A stretch of 64,000 bases of DNA, from contig BCJJ01000006.1 in the NCBI GenBank assembly GCA_039545355.1, positions 1,178,001 to 1,242,000 on the forward strand, read 5' to 3'. A model generated the notes under the pieces. That model did not search any database and was not told the DNA's origin. It saw only the letters and a program-made list of their open reading frames with translations. The position numbers were made by a program, and so were the translations under genes. The DNA comes from Trichosporon coremiiforme (taxonomy: Eukaryota; Basidiomycota; Tremellomycetes; Trichosporonales; Trichosporonaceae). Position 1 is the first letter of the stretch, and each line of letters starts with the position of its first letter. Below are positions 20,918-32,547 of this stretch, piece by piece.

Positions 20918-23900
20918 CTACTCGCTCGACGGGGACGGCGCAGAGACCATCTCGGCCGACTCGCTCGTGCCTTCGCTCCTGACGACGTGGTACGATCCGC
21001 CAAGGCCTTGCTCTCCGTTACTGGTCTCGGGTGCCTCCGAGTCGCTCGCGTCCGGCGTGGGCAGACCGAACCCGTGCGCTGTCGGCGGCGGCACGGCGGC
21101 CGCGCCCCACATCGTGTTCCCGAACCCGACCTGCGCGCCTGCCGCGGTCAGGTCAGACATGGTCGCGGGTGCGGCGCGACTACGGCCGAGGGGCATGTCG
21201 TCGTCGCTGTCGTCTGAGCCTTGTGGCGACACGGTCGGCGACGGCTGCAGCGGCGTCCCTGGCATGCTGGGGAAGCTGCTCGCCATAGCGGAAGCCGGAA
21301 CACTCGGGCCGAGCACGGGAGAGGCAGGCTCCGAGGGCATCGGCGTAACGTGCCTCGACGCCTCCTCAGCCTTGATGCGCGAGATGCCGCCGATTGGGCG
21401 CTCAGTGCGGCGCTTGTAGAAGAGCAGGTACGCCGCGCGGGACTGCACACCCTCGGCGGACGCCTTGGACACACGCGAGTCGTCGTAGTTGTACCACTGG
21501 TGGTCGTCCTTGTTCCGGCAGAAGGCGGTGTAGTGGCCGCCGCCAAGGCCGCCGAAGTGGTTGTCGACCGCGTACAGGTCGTAGATGAAGGGCTCGGTCG
21601 AGTGCTCGATGCCGTAATGCTTCGCCTCCTCTGGGGTGAGGTGGAGCGACTGCGTGATCCGGCGCTCGCCGACGCGCTCGTCCAAATCAAGGCCCTCGTT
21701 CGGGAAGCTGACCATGTGGTCAAGCTTGTCGCGCAGGGTGCGTGCCGAGCCGAAGCGCTTGATGCAGATGACGAGGATGTCCGGCGCCTTGTAGATCTCG
21801 AGCTTCTTCGTCGCAGGCTGGTGCTTCTTGCACACGGGGCAGTACCACAGGTCGTCCTGGCCCAGCGTCTCCTCCTTGGAGAACTCGTCGAGGCAGTCAT
21901 CCAGCGTGATGGCGCGTCCGCGGCCCTTCTTCTCCGCGTCCTTTGCAATCGCAGGGTCGACAATGAGCTCAAGCCCGCGCAGAAGCTGTTCGCGGCGCGG
22001 CTCAAAGAACTCGTCAAACTTGGAGTTCTTCCACTGCACGAACAGCGCCTCGCCGGGACGTACGCACGCAGCCGGCTGCTTTGGCTGTTTCGGGTCCTCG
22101 GTCTCAGCCTCGTCGTCCGAGTTGGCCGCAGAACCGGCGGCGCTGTTGCTGGTACCGACAAGGTTCGAGAAGCTCGACGCCATGCGCTGCAGAACTGGCC
22201 GCTTGGCACGTGCCCGCTTTTCAAGCGATGACCAGCTGCCCTGCGCGCCCGACGGGTTGCCGCGGTACAGGTTGTGCACGTTAGGGTCTTGCTTCTTGAA
22301 GAAGCTCATGCCGGACGAGTTCGACTCGGCGCTGGCGGCGTCCGCGACGTAGATCTTGAACAAATCTCCGCGGGCGACGACGCGGCCCGACTGGGACGCG
22401 ATGGACAGCGAGCTCGTAGAGCGGGGAATGCCCTCGACTGGAGGAGGTGCAAGCCTGTCCGGATCGCCGCCCTCGGCATCATCCTCATCAACGCGAATCT
22501 CAGCGACATAGTCGTCCTCGTCCTCCGCATCGGGGAGCGGCTGGGCCTGAGGCGCGTTAGGCTTCACGAAAAGTGCATTACGCTGCTCGGGCTTGACCAG
22601 ACGCGAGTAGCCACGCATGACCGCCTCGCGCACAGCCGCCGGGTCCATGGCGTCCTCCTTGGACAGCGTGATGAAGAAGGGCTCCAGGCAGCCCTCGGAC
22701 GGTGCCGAGTCGCCGCGGGAGAACGATGACCGCGGCGAGTCGTTAGGGCAGAACGTGTAGACGGGGACAGTGACAGATCCGTCCGTGGGAACGGTACCAA
22801 CAGCCTTGTGAGTCGCAGTGACGGGAACGCCAACGTCATGGAAGATCGCGACATCATGGTCCTTTGCCTCCGTGTTCGGGTCCGAGTCGAGCCACCAGGC
22901 GTAGATACCGCCCTTCCAGCAGTCAAAGCCGACAATGTTCGAGCCGTTCGTCTTGAGCAGCTGACCGAGCTTCTCCTTGACGGTCGAGAACGAGGCGTTG
23001 GCGGGAACGAGAAGCTGAACGTTGACGGGAGCGAGGTCGGTGTCCTTCGGGAAAAAGATGCATTTGAAGGTGCGGGTCTGGGTGATGGGCATCGGCACGG
23101 TGAGATACATGAAAGGGTCCATCGTGATAGACTCCTTTTGACACTCGGGGCAGACGAGGGTGCTCTGGAGCTGGCCCTGGAACAGGTCGACGATGACTGA
23201 GTCGTTGCGCTTCTTGTAGCCCTCCCAGCACTCCTTTCCGAGCTCCGCGAGCTCGCGGTCACCACCGCCGGGCTTCCAATCTGGCTTCTCAATGTACGGT
23301 TTCTTCTTGATACGGTTGAGGTCCTCGTGCAGTCCGTCGAGCAGGAACGCCAGGAACTCTTGCGTGTCGTGCTGTCCGTAGCCAGCGAACTGAGGGGCGA
23401 ATCGAGAGCACGTCGACTTGAGTCGGCGGGGCGAGAAAGACGAGTGCGCCTGTGACGTCCAGAGAGACTCCAGTGTCTCACCGAATGCCTCGGCGACCTG
23501 TCCGTGCATGCCAAGCGGGTTGTCCGGGTTGAGCTCCTCGCGATAGACGCCGGCTGATGTTAGTTAGACAGTTCGCTCAGGGCAACTCACAAAGGAAATA
23601 ATCAGCGAGAACGGACGTGTTGCTGAGACACTGCGTGGCTGATGCCATGAAGCATGTGTTTCCGAGGTTGTTCAGGCCGACGAGGCCGTGGCCATTCCGG
23701 GTGCGCGACTGCGACCTCGTCTGCGGATTGTTGAAGGCCGCTAACGAGCTTGTCGAGGACCCAGCGGCCGAGTTGCCCGAATAGAATGCGGGCTTTCCGA
23801 ACAGCGGCTGCAGCTTCTCTGTTGCATTTCCGTTCGCGTCAGCAGTCAACGGCCAGTCGACGGCGCCGGCGCTGCTGGACGAGCTGACCTCGAGGACGAC

Positions 23901-24904
23901 GTCGTCTCCGTCCGCGAAGCCACCATCAGCGAGCGTCTTGTCGTTGCCGGACATCATCTTGGCCGAGAGTTTGGGCATGTCCTTTGCGTCGATCTCCAGA
24001 GCCGACGGCGAATCCTGCGTGTCGAGAGTCCACAGGCGGAGCGGAGCGCCGACGGAGATCTTGTCCGCAAAGACGGCCCGGACGAACGTCTTGAGCTCAG
24101 AGTAGGTCGTGGTGCTGGGAGCAGTGAAGGTGATGGGAGCGGGAGGAGCGGCGGGTGGGATGGGGATGGACGGCTCGGTCGAGACGATGTGCAGGCGGTA
24201 GGTCTGGGGGGCGATCTCAATCCGTTCTCCGGCGAGACACAGACGCGGGAGTTGCGGGCTGTCGGAGGGGTAGTTGTAAGCCTTGACTAACGCCTCCCAG
24301 CCCATGGAGCCGACGTAGATAAAGTCTTCATCCTCCTCCAGGCCCTCGCGGAGTCGCCAGCACAACTGCTTCTGCGGTTCAGACTCGTGACCGGGGATCA
24401 GGGCCGTGAGCTCGGTCGGGGTGGTACAGGCGACGAGCGGAGTGATGTCCAGAGGAGGGGGCGTGGACTCGCCGCCGCCGAGCGCATGCTGAGACAGCTC
24501 TCTCAGATACGACTTTGGAATCAGGTAGAACGTTGACCGTTCGGTATACGGAGGGGGGAGAGCACCTGCTTCGTCAGCTTCAAACACTCCATTCAGCTCT
24601 TACCGAGCACGGAGTCGTAGAGCTGCTTGCTGTCAGTCTGGGACATGACAGCGTTTTCGGTGTCGCCCTCGCCCAATGAGACTCGGCCAGTCTGGGCGAC
24701 CCAGCCGGAGCTGCTCTGTCCGTCGTCGTCGAGGTCCATTCTGAGAGGAGACGAGGGGAAGGCGTTGTGGATAGCCGGGGCTAGAGAGGCAGGAGGGCTG
24801 GATGCAGTGTCTTCTGATGCGGCGCGCTTAGGGGACGATGACGATGATGGCGAAGGTGAGTCGGTGCGAGGACGCTTTAATGTTGTGGCGTGAGCCTGCG
24901 CCAT
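20918..24904 (-). CDS. UBP12: ubiquitin carboxyl-terminal hydrolase, UBP12/USP4-15 type
   Basis: Three exons: 24904-24604, 24565-23591 and 23553-20918, giving 1303 residues. It cleaves ubiquitin from conjugates. After a disordered start, a DUSP-like domain ([27 protein letters not shown]) and a ubiquitin-like segment precede the catalytic domain. The Cys box is [20 protein letters not shown], followed by [13 protein letters not shown] rebuilt across intron 2 and [22 protein letters not shown]. The finger has two Cys pairs (CPEC, CPVC). The His box is [23 protein letters not shown] large insertion splits the catalytic domain, and a disordered 150-residue tail follows. This is the layout of yeast Ubp12 and human USP4/11/15. 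Intron 1 is 38 nt. Confidence 0.94.
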
Positions 24905-24985
24905 GTCTGTGCCTTCAGGCGGGCGAGGAAGAAGGGGGAAGGAGGGCGTAACGGAAAAGGAAGAGAGTGACTGGGCTTGGTCTCT

Positions 24986-25035
24986 CCTGGTCTTGGTCTT
25001 GGTCCTGGTCCTGGTCCTGGTCCTGATCCTGGTCC
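24986..25035. repeat. hexanucleotide tandem repeat
   Basis: About eight imperfect units of CCTGGT/CTTGGT in the presumed 5' leader of UBP12. On the UBP12 strand it would read as Arg-Thr or Lys-Thr repeats, but no ATG precedes it in frame. Confidence 0.8.
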
Positions 25036-25482
25036 TTTGGCAGTCGAAGTGAGGGGTGTGCAGTGGCGAGGAGCAAGAAGGATGAGTTGTTTGTGTCTGT
25101 GGTGACTGTGTATGGGCTGCCAAAGTCAATGACAGGTTGAACCTGGAACCTGGCGCTCAACGGTCTGTGGGTGGACTGGACCTGTGGACCTGGTCTGTCC
25201 AACGATGTCATGTCATCCAACTCGAGAGCTGGCCATGTTCCATTTACTTCCGCACCACCTGTTCCAACCGTCCAACCGTCGCCCCCCACATCAGCTCGTA
25301 TGACTCGCTGCTCTAGCAAGGGGCGAGCGCACAAACGCCACAAGCTGTTCTTCGATGCTGCTGACAGCGTTCTGTTAACAACGTCTCTACGGGACGGAGC
25401 TCTGGACAATGTCAAGCTCGTCGGCGGCGATGAGAAAGACCTCATCGTCTGGTATCGACGGGCCGCCAGTCCGCCAGTCGCC

Positions 25483-25516
25483 ATGTCATTCAATGTCATT
25501 CAATGTCATTCACGTG
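25483..25516. promoter_or_regulatory. triple 10-bp repeat plus E-box CACGTG
   Basis: Three perfect head-to-tail copies of ATGTCATTCA (25483-25512). The last runs into CACGTG at 25511-25516, about 240 bp upstream of the mL38 start codon. CACGTG is the core site of Cbf1/bHLH-type factors. The link to mL38 expression is inference. Confidence 0.4.
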
Positions 25517-25754
25517 CACGCCGCGATTTGCCGCTGAGCGAGACCACGCGACAGGTGCCACAGGACGTTCCTGAGTCCTCCATCGGACGGCGATATTCTA
25601 ACTCCGGTTCCTGGCTCCCTCTCCGGCTGGGCCAGAGATTTCGGACTGGAAAGTCGAGCACGCAGAGCAGCAGCGAGCATTGAGATCGAGGCGAGACGAC
25701 TGGCTCCGGTTCACTCTCTGCTGTTACACCCCCTCCACACAACACACCAGCACC

Positions 25755-26903
25755 ATGACCCGCCCTCAGGTGCTTGCGCGCGCCATGCGCTCCGGCCCCT
25801 CGCGCCTGTTCGCCCGCGCCGAGTCGACTTCAGCCCCTTCGTCAAGCTTCAAGCCCGCGCTGCCCGCCGGACAGGACCCGGCCTACGACTTCGCGCTCGA
25901 GTACATCGCGCAGCAGACGGCGAAGAAGCAGGCCCGCCTCGAGGCGTTCCAGGCCAAGGTCGGCGCTAACCCGACGCCGGAGCAGGCGCAGCGGATAGCG
26001 CGCATGCAGGTCGACGTTCTGATCGACGACCCCGCGACGCGGCGCGAGTTTGGCGAGAACGGAGGCAAGGGCCAGATGGGCCGTCCGGTCATGCGCCATC
26101 TCGCGAGGCAGGCGTGGACGCGCGCCGGCGAACTCGACCTCGTCATGCAGCGTGTGTTCCAGCTCGGCATCGTGCCCGACCTGCTGCCCGACGTTTCGCA
26201 GCGCGGTGCCCTGCGCATCGAGGGCATTGAGGCTGGCACGATCCTGCCCCCGTCCCAGCTCGCGAACCCGCCCAAGGTCTCGCTCCAGTTCTTCGACCAG
26301 CCGCCCGGCGTCTCCCCTCTCGCCCCCGTTGACACCAAGGCGCTCTACACGCTCCTCATTGTCGACGCCGACGTTCCCAACCACGAGACGGCGTCCTACG
26401 ACCAGCGCCTGCTGTACGCCAAGAGCGATATTCCGCTGTCGATCCTCTCCGGCGAGGTCGACCTGATCACCGGCCCCGGCAACGAGTTTGTCGCCTACGA
26501 GCCGCCCCTCCCCTGCTCGGGCACCGGCAAGCACCGCTACGCTTTCATTGTGCTCGCCCAGAAGCAGAACGGGGGCACCATGTCCTCTGAGCGCGCCAAC
26601 TTCAATCTGCGCTCGTTCCTCGAGACTGCCGGCCTCACTGCCAAGGACGTCGCCGCTGCCTCCGTCCTCCGCTCCGAGTGGACCAAGGAGGACAGGAAGT
26701 ACGTCAACGAGACGTACGAGCGCATCCACGGCGTCCCCGCGCCCGTCTACGGCAAGCCCCCCAGGGAGCTTCGCTACGGCTACCCCCTGTCGGCCAAAGC
26801 CCAGCGTATCGCCGACGCCCGCGCCGCCGCGTGGGACGAGGCCATCGCCAAGATGCAGGCCTTCGAGGAGGAGGGTGCGCCGACAGAGCCCCAGCAGGCC
26901 TAA
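25755..26903 (+). CDS. MRPL35: mitochondrial large-subunit ribosomal protein mL38 (PEBP fold)
   Basis: Single exon, 382 residues. Subunit of the mitochondrial 54S ribosomal particle, corresponding to yeast Mrpl35 and human MRPL38. It starts with an Arg/Ala/Ser presequence (MTRPQVLARAMRSGPSRLFA). A helical region follows (residues 40-150). A phosphatidylethanolamine-binding-protein-like domain covers about residues 185-320, with LYTLLIVDADVPNHE, the YEPPLPCSGTGKHRY loop and HRYAFIVLAQKQ. Then come FNLRSFLETAGL and a charged C-terminal extension. The PEBP domain plus flanking extensions is characteristic of mL38. Confidence 0.92.
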   Translation: MTRPQVLARAMRSGPSRLFARAESTSAPSSSFKPALPAGQDPAYDFALEYIAQQTAKKQARLEAFQAKVGANPTPEQAQRIARMQVDVLIDDPATRREFGENGGKGQMGRPVMRHLARQAWTRAGELDLVMQRVFQLGIVPDLLPDVSQRGALRIEGIEAGTILPPSQLANPPKVSLQFFDQPPGVSPLAPVDTKALYTLLIVDADVPNHETASYDQRLLYAKSDIPLSILSGEVDLITGPGNEFVAYEPPLPCSGTGKHRYAFIVLAQKQNGGTMSSERANFNLRSFLETAGLTAKDVAAASVLRSEWTKEDRKYVNETYERIHGVPAPVYGKPPRELRYGYPLSAKAQRIADARAAAWDEAIAKMQAFEEEGAPTEPQQA

Positions 26904-27256
26904 GCCGAGGGCGAGCCGGAGGCGAGCCCGCGGCGTAGTATCTGCACCGAATGCAGACGCCCATCATTTCATTCAGTAGACAGTCTGTAGAGTAGCCAAT
27001 CAAGTCATCATGCACTATTCTAGCATCGCACGTCAGTCCGAGGCTCCGCAGGAGCCGAGGACGCTCAGCATGAAGGAGCAATCCGAAGCACCCGACCCCG
27101 ACTTTTCGCGCCTGCCACCGAAATAGAATGTTACGTAACAGCCTGTATGCGGAGCCCCAACAACATTTTGGACGTGAGCGACCACCCTTCGTCTCTCTGT
27201 TGGCTCAACGCGACTGACTCGACTTCATTCCGCAACACCAAATAACGGCCGCACCC
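26904..27256. other. intergenic region between mL38 and SEN2
   Basis: The 353 bp hold the mL38 3' UTR and the SEN2 promoter. There is no further feature. Confidence 0.6.
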
Positions 27257-28846
27257 ATGTCGATCCCAGCAAGTGTACCGGCCCCCGTGGCCCCGGGAGG
27301 ATTCCAGTCCAAAGGGCGCGCGCGCGCCGCCGCCAACAACAAGAAGTACGGCACGCCCCTCCCGATCCTCCTGCCCGAGTCGCCCCTCTACGCTTCCTCT
27401 TTGGCCTCCCCACCCGCCAACTCCACCGTCGTTCGCCTCGGCCTGCTTTCCTCGGCACGCGCAATCGTGCCCTCCGTCGTCGGCGTAGTGGACCGGGACA
27501 CGCAATCTGTCTGGGTTGAGGATCCCGAGGACATGAGGCTCCTGTTCGAGCGCGGGTTTTTCGGCAAGGGAAGTCTGAGTCGTTCGGAGCCGAGTTGGAG
27601 GGATGGGCGGAGAGAGCTGCTGAAGGGCGGCAATGCGGCCAACGCTGAGAAGATTCGAGAGCAGCGACGGAAGGAGAGGAAACAGTTCAAGATTGATCGG
27701 GCGGCGGCCATGAAAGAGGCGGCTATCAAGGCTGAGGCGGTGGTTGCGGCGAAGAGGGCGGGGGTGTCTACGCCGGGAACACCGACACCGGGGACGGCGC
27801 AGGAGGAGAAGGACACGACGGAGGGAGAGACCCAAGAAGGGGAGGAGAAGGCGGAAGGAGAGGCCGGGGAGCTCGACGTCAACGCCCTCACGCCGCAGAC
27901 CTTCCTCGTGCGTCCGACACGACCCGACGCGAACCGGAACAGGGGCAAGAAGGCTTTCCGCCGGAAGCCCAACCCTTCTGCCAACGCCTCTACTTCCCAG
28001 CCCGCCGCTGCTTCCGGAACGGCTACTCTGGCCGAAGCGATCGAGACGGCAGAACCAACGGAGGAGGAACTTGCGGCCCAGGCGGCCGAGAAGGAGGCCG
28101 AAGCCGTGCGCCGTGCCGAGGAGCGGGCGCGGGAGGCCGAATTGAACGAGATGGTTGGAGACCTCGTCGAGGAGAAGGAGCATCTGCAGCTGTCGTATCC
28201 CGAGGCGCTGTTTTTGGCGTCCATTGGCGTGCTCAAGATCCATGATCCCGAGAAGGTTAGTCTGCCCATTGATTCTACCTGCTCCTGTGCAGCGCTGACA
28301 GCAGAACGCAATGGTGCCCCAGGGCCGGGAAGTCGCCTCCCTCCTTACCCCTCTGCAGGGTGTGCCGGGGACAATCAACACGGAAATCCTCCCCGACGAC
28401 CCCCTACTCGTGCAGTACGCAGCGTACGCGCACTTCAGGGCTCTTGGGTGGTGTGTCCGCTCAGGCATCAAGTTCTGCGTCGACTGGTTGCTCTACAGGC
28501 GGGGGCCCGTGTTCTCCCACTCAGCGTAAGTAACTCCCCATACGTTGTTCCCTCTGACAGCAGCTTTTCGATTCTGGTGGTGCCCGTCTACATGAACAAC
28601 TCGGACAGAGAAACCTCGCCCCATTCGAGCACCGACTGGTACGCCGAGCGCCAGTCCTGGAAATGGATCAACACAGTGATGCGCGTGAATTCGCTCGTCA
28701 TGAAGACTGTCGTCGTCGCGTACGTGACTATCCCCTCGCGCGAGAACTTCAGGACGTACGGCGGGGACTTGCGCCGGATTATGGGGCAGTACTCTGTCCG
28801 CGAGGTGTCTTTGATGCGCTTCAGTCCCGCGAGGCGGCGTGATTAA
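27257..28846 (+). CDS. SEN2: tRNA-splicing endonuclease catalytic subunit Sen2
   Basis: Three exons: 27257-28255, 28305-28525 and 28564-28846, giving 500 residues. Sen2 cuts the 5' splice site of intron-containing pre-tRNAs within the Sen2/34/54/15 complex. The N-terminus has [14 protein letters not shown] and [22 protein letters not shown] charged middle with coiled-coil character follows. The C-terminal nuclease domain includes [20 protein letters not shown] (catalytic Tyr and His) and MKTVVVAYV (catalytic Lys). Both introns end in CTGACAGCAG. The second acceptor is a CAGCAG tandem, so a variant with one extra Ser between Ala and Phe is possible. Without splicing the frame happens to stay open to the same stop, which hides the gene structure. 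Confidence 0.94.
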   Translation: MSIPASVPAPVAPGGFQSKGRARAAANNKKYGTPLPILLPESPLYASSLASPPANSTVVRLGLLSSARAIVPSVVGVVDRDTQSVWVEDPEDMRLLFERGFFGKGSLSRSEPSWRDGRRELLKGGNAANAEKIREQRRKERKQFKIDRAAAMKEAAIKAEAVVAAKRAGVSTPGTPTPGTAQEEKDTTEGETQEGEEKAEGEAGELDVNALTPQTFLVRPTRPDANRNRGKKAFRRKPNPSANASTSQPAAASGTATLAEAIETAEPTEEELAAQAAEKEAEAVRRAEERAREAELNEMVGDLVEEKEHLQLSYPEALFLASIGVLKIHDPEKVSLPIDSTCSCAALTAERNGAPGPGSRLPPYPSAGCAGDNQHGNPPRRPPTRAVRSVRALQGSWVVCPLRHQVLRRLVALQAGARVLPLSVSNSPYVVPSDSSFSILVVPVYMNNSDRETSPHSSTDWYAERQSWKWINTVMRVNSLVMKTVVVAYVTIPSRENFRTYGGDLRRIMGQYSVREVSLMRFSPARRRD

Positions 28847-29094
28847 CCTCTTCCTGCTCCCCATTGCGCGTGTGGATGAAGGCTATGGAAGATGGAGGAG
28901 GCTGAGATGAGGTGAGAAGGCGACCATGTTACCACCGCAATGCATTCTATGCCATGTTCCTATTATGCGTTTCTCTATAAGTAACCGAACACCCTCTGAT
29001 CGTCCCTGTCTCCTGGTATCTTCCACTGCCTGTGGGCCGCGCTCGGCTTTGCCTCACCCACTCATCCCAGCTCGGCTCCGCCTCGCTACTACGC

Positions 29095-32000
29095 CTACGC
29101 CTTGATCGGCTTCACCTTCAACAGCGGTTTCACAGCCTCCACGAACAGCGGCCGGAGTTCATCAAGGTGCACTGTCTTGGGCGGCTGCAGCGTCTGGAGG
29201 TTGCGCTTGCGGCGGCGCCTCCTCTGCTGCTGTTGCGGGTGATTGCCCTTCGGCGGCACTGGGAGGGGATTCCCGTCCTTTGGCGGCACAGGGGGCGGGT
29301 CGTTGCTCCCATCACTGCCGTGGCGGCGGTGACGGTGTTCGCTGTTAGCGTTGGTAGCAAGCCTCGAGGGCGCGACGGTGCGTTTGCCGCCGGCGTTGTT
29401 CAGAGTGAGGGTCGACGTGCCGCTGGTAATCGAGCTGGTTTCGCTGTCCTCGTACCGCTCGTCGTACTCGTCCTCGTCCGACTCCTCGTCGGCCACCTCC
29501 TCCGCCGCTCCGACCGTGTTCTCCCCCAGCGACAAGGACTGCATCACCGAGTCGACGAGCTGCGCCTCCTCGGTCGCTTGCTGATCGAGACCCGCGGACT
29601 GGAACCGCCGCCGCACCTTCTCCTCGTGCGCGACCTTGAGCTTGTAATGGTACTGCGCGACCGCGTCGACCTCGGCCATGATGGCTGCGCGCTCGGGACC
29701 GCCCATGGGCAGCAGGTTCTCGAGGTCCAATGGCGTATCGAGGCCCGTGCGTGCGTAACCTAGGAAGAGCTCGATCCACCCCATCAGCGAGTCGAACAGC
29801 CCCTGTCCCTTCGTGTGCACGTTGTGCACGAATGTGTAGAACGCCTGTTCGTGCCGCTGCACCAGATCGATGAACGTCTGCACCGTCCGCTGCGGGTCTT
29901 CCTGAGACACTGGTGTCAGTTTACGGTCCGGCGCACCAAACTTACACTCCTCCACCTGCTCGACCGTGCGGATCATGTCGTTGATGAACGCCTGCAGGTC
30001 GCCCAGTGAATCGGCGATACTAGCGGCCTTGTACACTGTCGCGAGCGGGGCGTAGAAAATCGTGATGATATCTTTGAGGAGCTCGGCCGTGACGCCCTCA
30101 AAGATGAGCGCGAGCATTGCCTCCTTCTCCTTCTTGCGCGTCATGAGTTTCAACAGAATGTTCAGGTCCTCAAACAGCCACGCATCGTCGTTGTCCGGGC
30201 CCTCCTCGTCGTCCGAGTCGTCGTACTCGGCCTGCTCCGCCTTCCACTCCCGGTAGGCGCGGGAAGCGCGGAACACTCGCTGGATCTGCCCGCGCGACAA
30301 ACTCGGCGCCTCCGGCGACCGCAGGATCGCGACGAGAAGTTCGCAGTTCTCGGACACTGCCTCCTTGCGATAAACTTCCTGCGCCTCCCACGACGAGCGC
30401 ACGTACTGCTCGACCTTCTGACAGAGCACTGGGTCATCGATCTTATCCTGAACCGCAGCAATGTCTTCAGCAAGGTAGCGCAGGTCCTCCGTCAGCGATG
30501 TTGAGAACATCTTCTGCAGTAGACTCTGTCCTCCGAAAGGACGCGCAAGGAAAAGGTCGAGGATACCACGGATCATCGCCATCGGGTTCGAGATCTTGAG
30601 GATACCCTTCAGCATGAAGTACGGCATGATGCCGTGCAGGCGCTTGAGCGACGCGAGCGAGTCGGACGCGGTATCCGAAGCGACATAGAGCTGGAAGATG
30701 GTCGCGGCAAAGCTGACGTCAATGGCTGACTTGAAACATCGTTACTCACGAGATACGCCCCCACTCGAGCACACTCTTCTCAGCCGGCGGGAGATCCTCG
30801 ACCCGCTGGACACGGCGCACGACGTCAAACACGCTCTTAAGCCCGCCTTCCTGGCTCAGAATGTCACCCTTGAATGCGGCGAGGCCGCCACGCAGCGCCT
30901 CGACTCGTCGCTCTGCCTCCTCTCGGAACCGTTTGCGGCCCTCTTCTCGCACAGCGTCGGCTTCGAGTCGGCGCTGGACGTCGGCAGCCTCGGGCGACGT
31001 GAGCGTCGTCGGCGCGGACAGGAGGAAGGACCGCATGACGGGCGAGTTGGCGATCTCTGGGATCGACATGATCGACTGCAGGTAGGCCCTGAGGGTGAGA
31101 CGATTCTTCTCTCGCGAGAGCGGCATCGCAGGCGACAGGGGTGGACCATCGAAATTGTCTGGTCGCTCAGTCTCCGCCGACGCTCTAGGCGAGGGAGTGT
31201 TGGTACCGCTCTGCTGCGGGGACGACGTGCCAGATCCGTAGATCATGCGCAACGGGTTGTACGCGCTGTAGCCGCTGTGCTCGGTCTTTTGGGGGACATT
31301 GGCCGCGCTCTTGTCTTTTGGCGGGGGGTTCGGGAGATCAATGTCGGGGAATTGGATGCGGAGCTCCTCTGCGAGACGTCGGAAATCTCCGTAACGGCGA
31401 GACACAAAGACATCAGCCACACCGGTCCGCTGGGTTCGGATAAGGAACTCCTACGCAGCATTAGCATCAACTGCCGCTCAGGACAACTCACCTCATGCGT
31501 CTTGTGTCGTACTCGGCTCTTCGGGACGATGGTGCGAATGCCGACGACATTAACGTCGAACGCGATCATAGGGGGCGGGTGCCCATCGGCGGCGTGCTTC
31601 TCGGCGTACCTCCTCCGCTTCTCTTCCTGGGCCTGCTCGATGCGGCGCAGCTCGCTCTGCCCGATTCGGACGACCTCCTCTCCACCGACGAGCTTGATGC
31701 CGACACCGATCATCAGACCGAGGTGCTTCTCCATCTTGGCCCAGAGCTTCTTCTTGTCCTCAGCCTCCTTCTTTTCCTCTTTCGTCATGAGACTCTCGGC
31801 TATTTCGAGCTCTTGGGGCGTCTTGGTCGCATGCTGGGCTGCACCGGTAGTGGCGAGGAAGCTCGAGAGGAATGGCTGAACCTTGTGGCTCCAAAAGGTT
31901 GGGGGCGCAGCCGCGAGGAAGGGGAAGGGCAGCATGAACTGATGGAACATGTAGCGCATGAACGGGAGGTCGCCGGTCGTGTACGCCGAGGGAATCGCCT

Positions 32001-32547
32001 CCCTGCCGATGCGAGCCGCGACCAACTGCTTGGCCGCCTCGGGGAGAACGAAGGGCGGTCCGAGAAGGCCAAGGGCATTGGCGCCGAGCACTGGATCAGT
32101 GATGACGCTCAACTCGTGGGCGATCTGCAGATTGACCAGAGTCTTCTTCAGATAGTGTGCTCGGAGCGGCGTCAGAATCGTGGGGGGCTGCATGTCCGGC
32201 AGCGTCGAGTGGTATGGGTTCAGATGCGACGGGTCGACGAGGGGCACAGTGGCCGGCACTGGAGGACGCTCGCGTCTTCCCTCCGAATTCTCTGAAGCAC
32301 CGCTAGCGGAGCTTCCGCGCGACATGTTGTTGGAATCCGCGGCTGCAGCATCAGCAGGTGGTGGCGGGGGCGGCAGCTGCATCGGCTGTGCCTTTGGCGG
32401 GGACGGAGGCGACGCGAAGCGTCCGGCGAGGTCCATGGCGACCTCGGTCGCGACGTCCTCATCGGGAGGAGGGGGCAGCGCACGTTGAGGGCGGGCCCTC
32501 GGTTGACGAGCCTTGTACGGCAGGTTAGACGGATCGACACCCGACAT
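29095..32547 (-). CDS. PX domain protein with PXB and DUF3818 regions (Ypr097w-like)
   Basis: Four exons: 32547-31492, 31450-30750, 30712-29946 and 29909-29095, giving 1112 residues. It probably binds phosphoinositides at membranes. After a Pro-rich start, the PX-associated (PXB) region reads LTPLRAHYLKKTLVNLQIAH. A PX domain follows (AFDVNVVGIRTIVPKS, then RYGDFRRLAEELRIQFPDID, split by intron 1 and interrupted by a Ser/Pro loop). A long helical DUF3818 region (LHGIMPYFMLKGILKISNP) comes next. The C-terminus is Lys/Arg- and Pro-rich. The order matches yeast Ypr097w and filamentous-fungal PX/PXB proteins. Intron 3 is 36 nt, in frame and stop-free. Splicing joins VEQVEE to LSQEDPQRT. Confidence 0.88.

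Larger units (their letters stand above)
24905..25754. other. divergent promoter region, UBP12 / mL38
   Basis: 850 bp between two start codons. No gene is seen. It contains a hexanucleotide run in the UBP12 leader and three 10-bp repeats next to a CACGTG site on the mL38 side, listed separately. Confidence 0.7.

Noticed and set aside
27131..28471. 446-codon minus-strand frame
   Set aside because: Shadow of SEN2. It crosses the SEN2 promoter without its own features.
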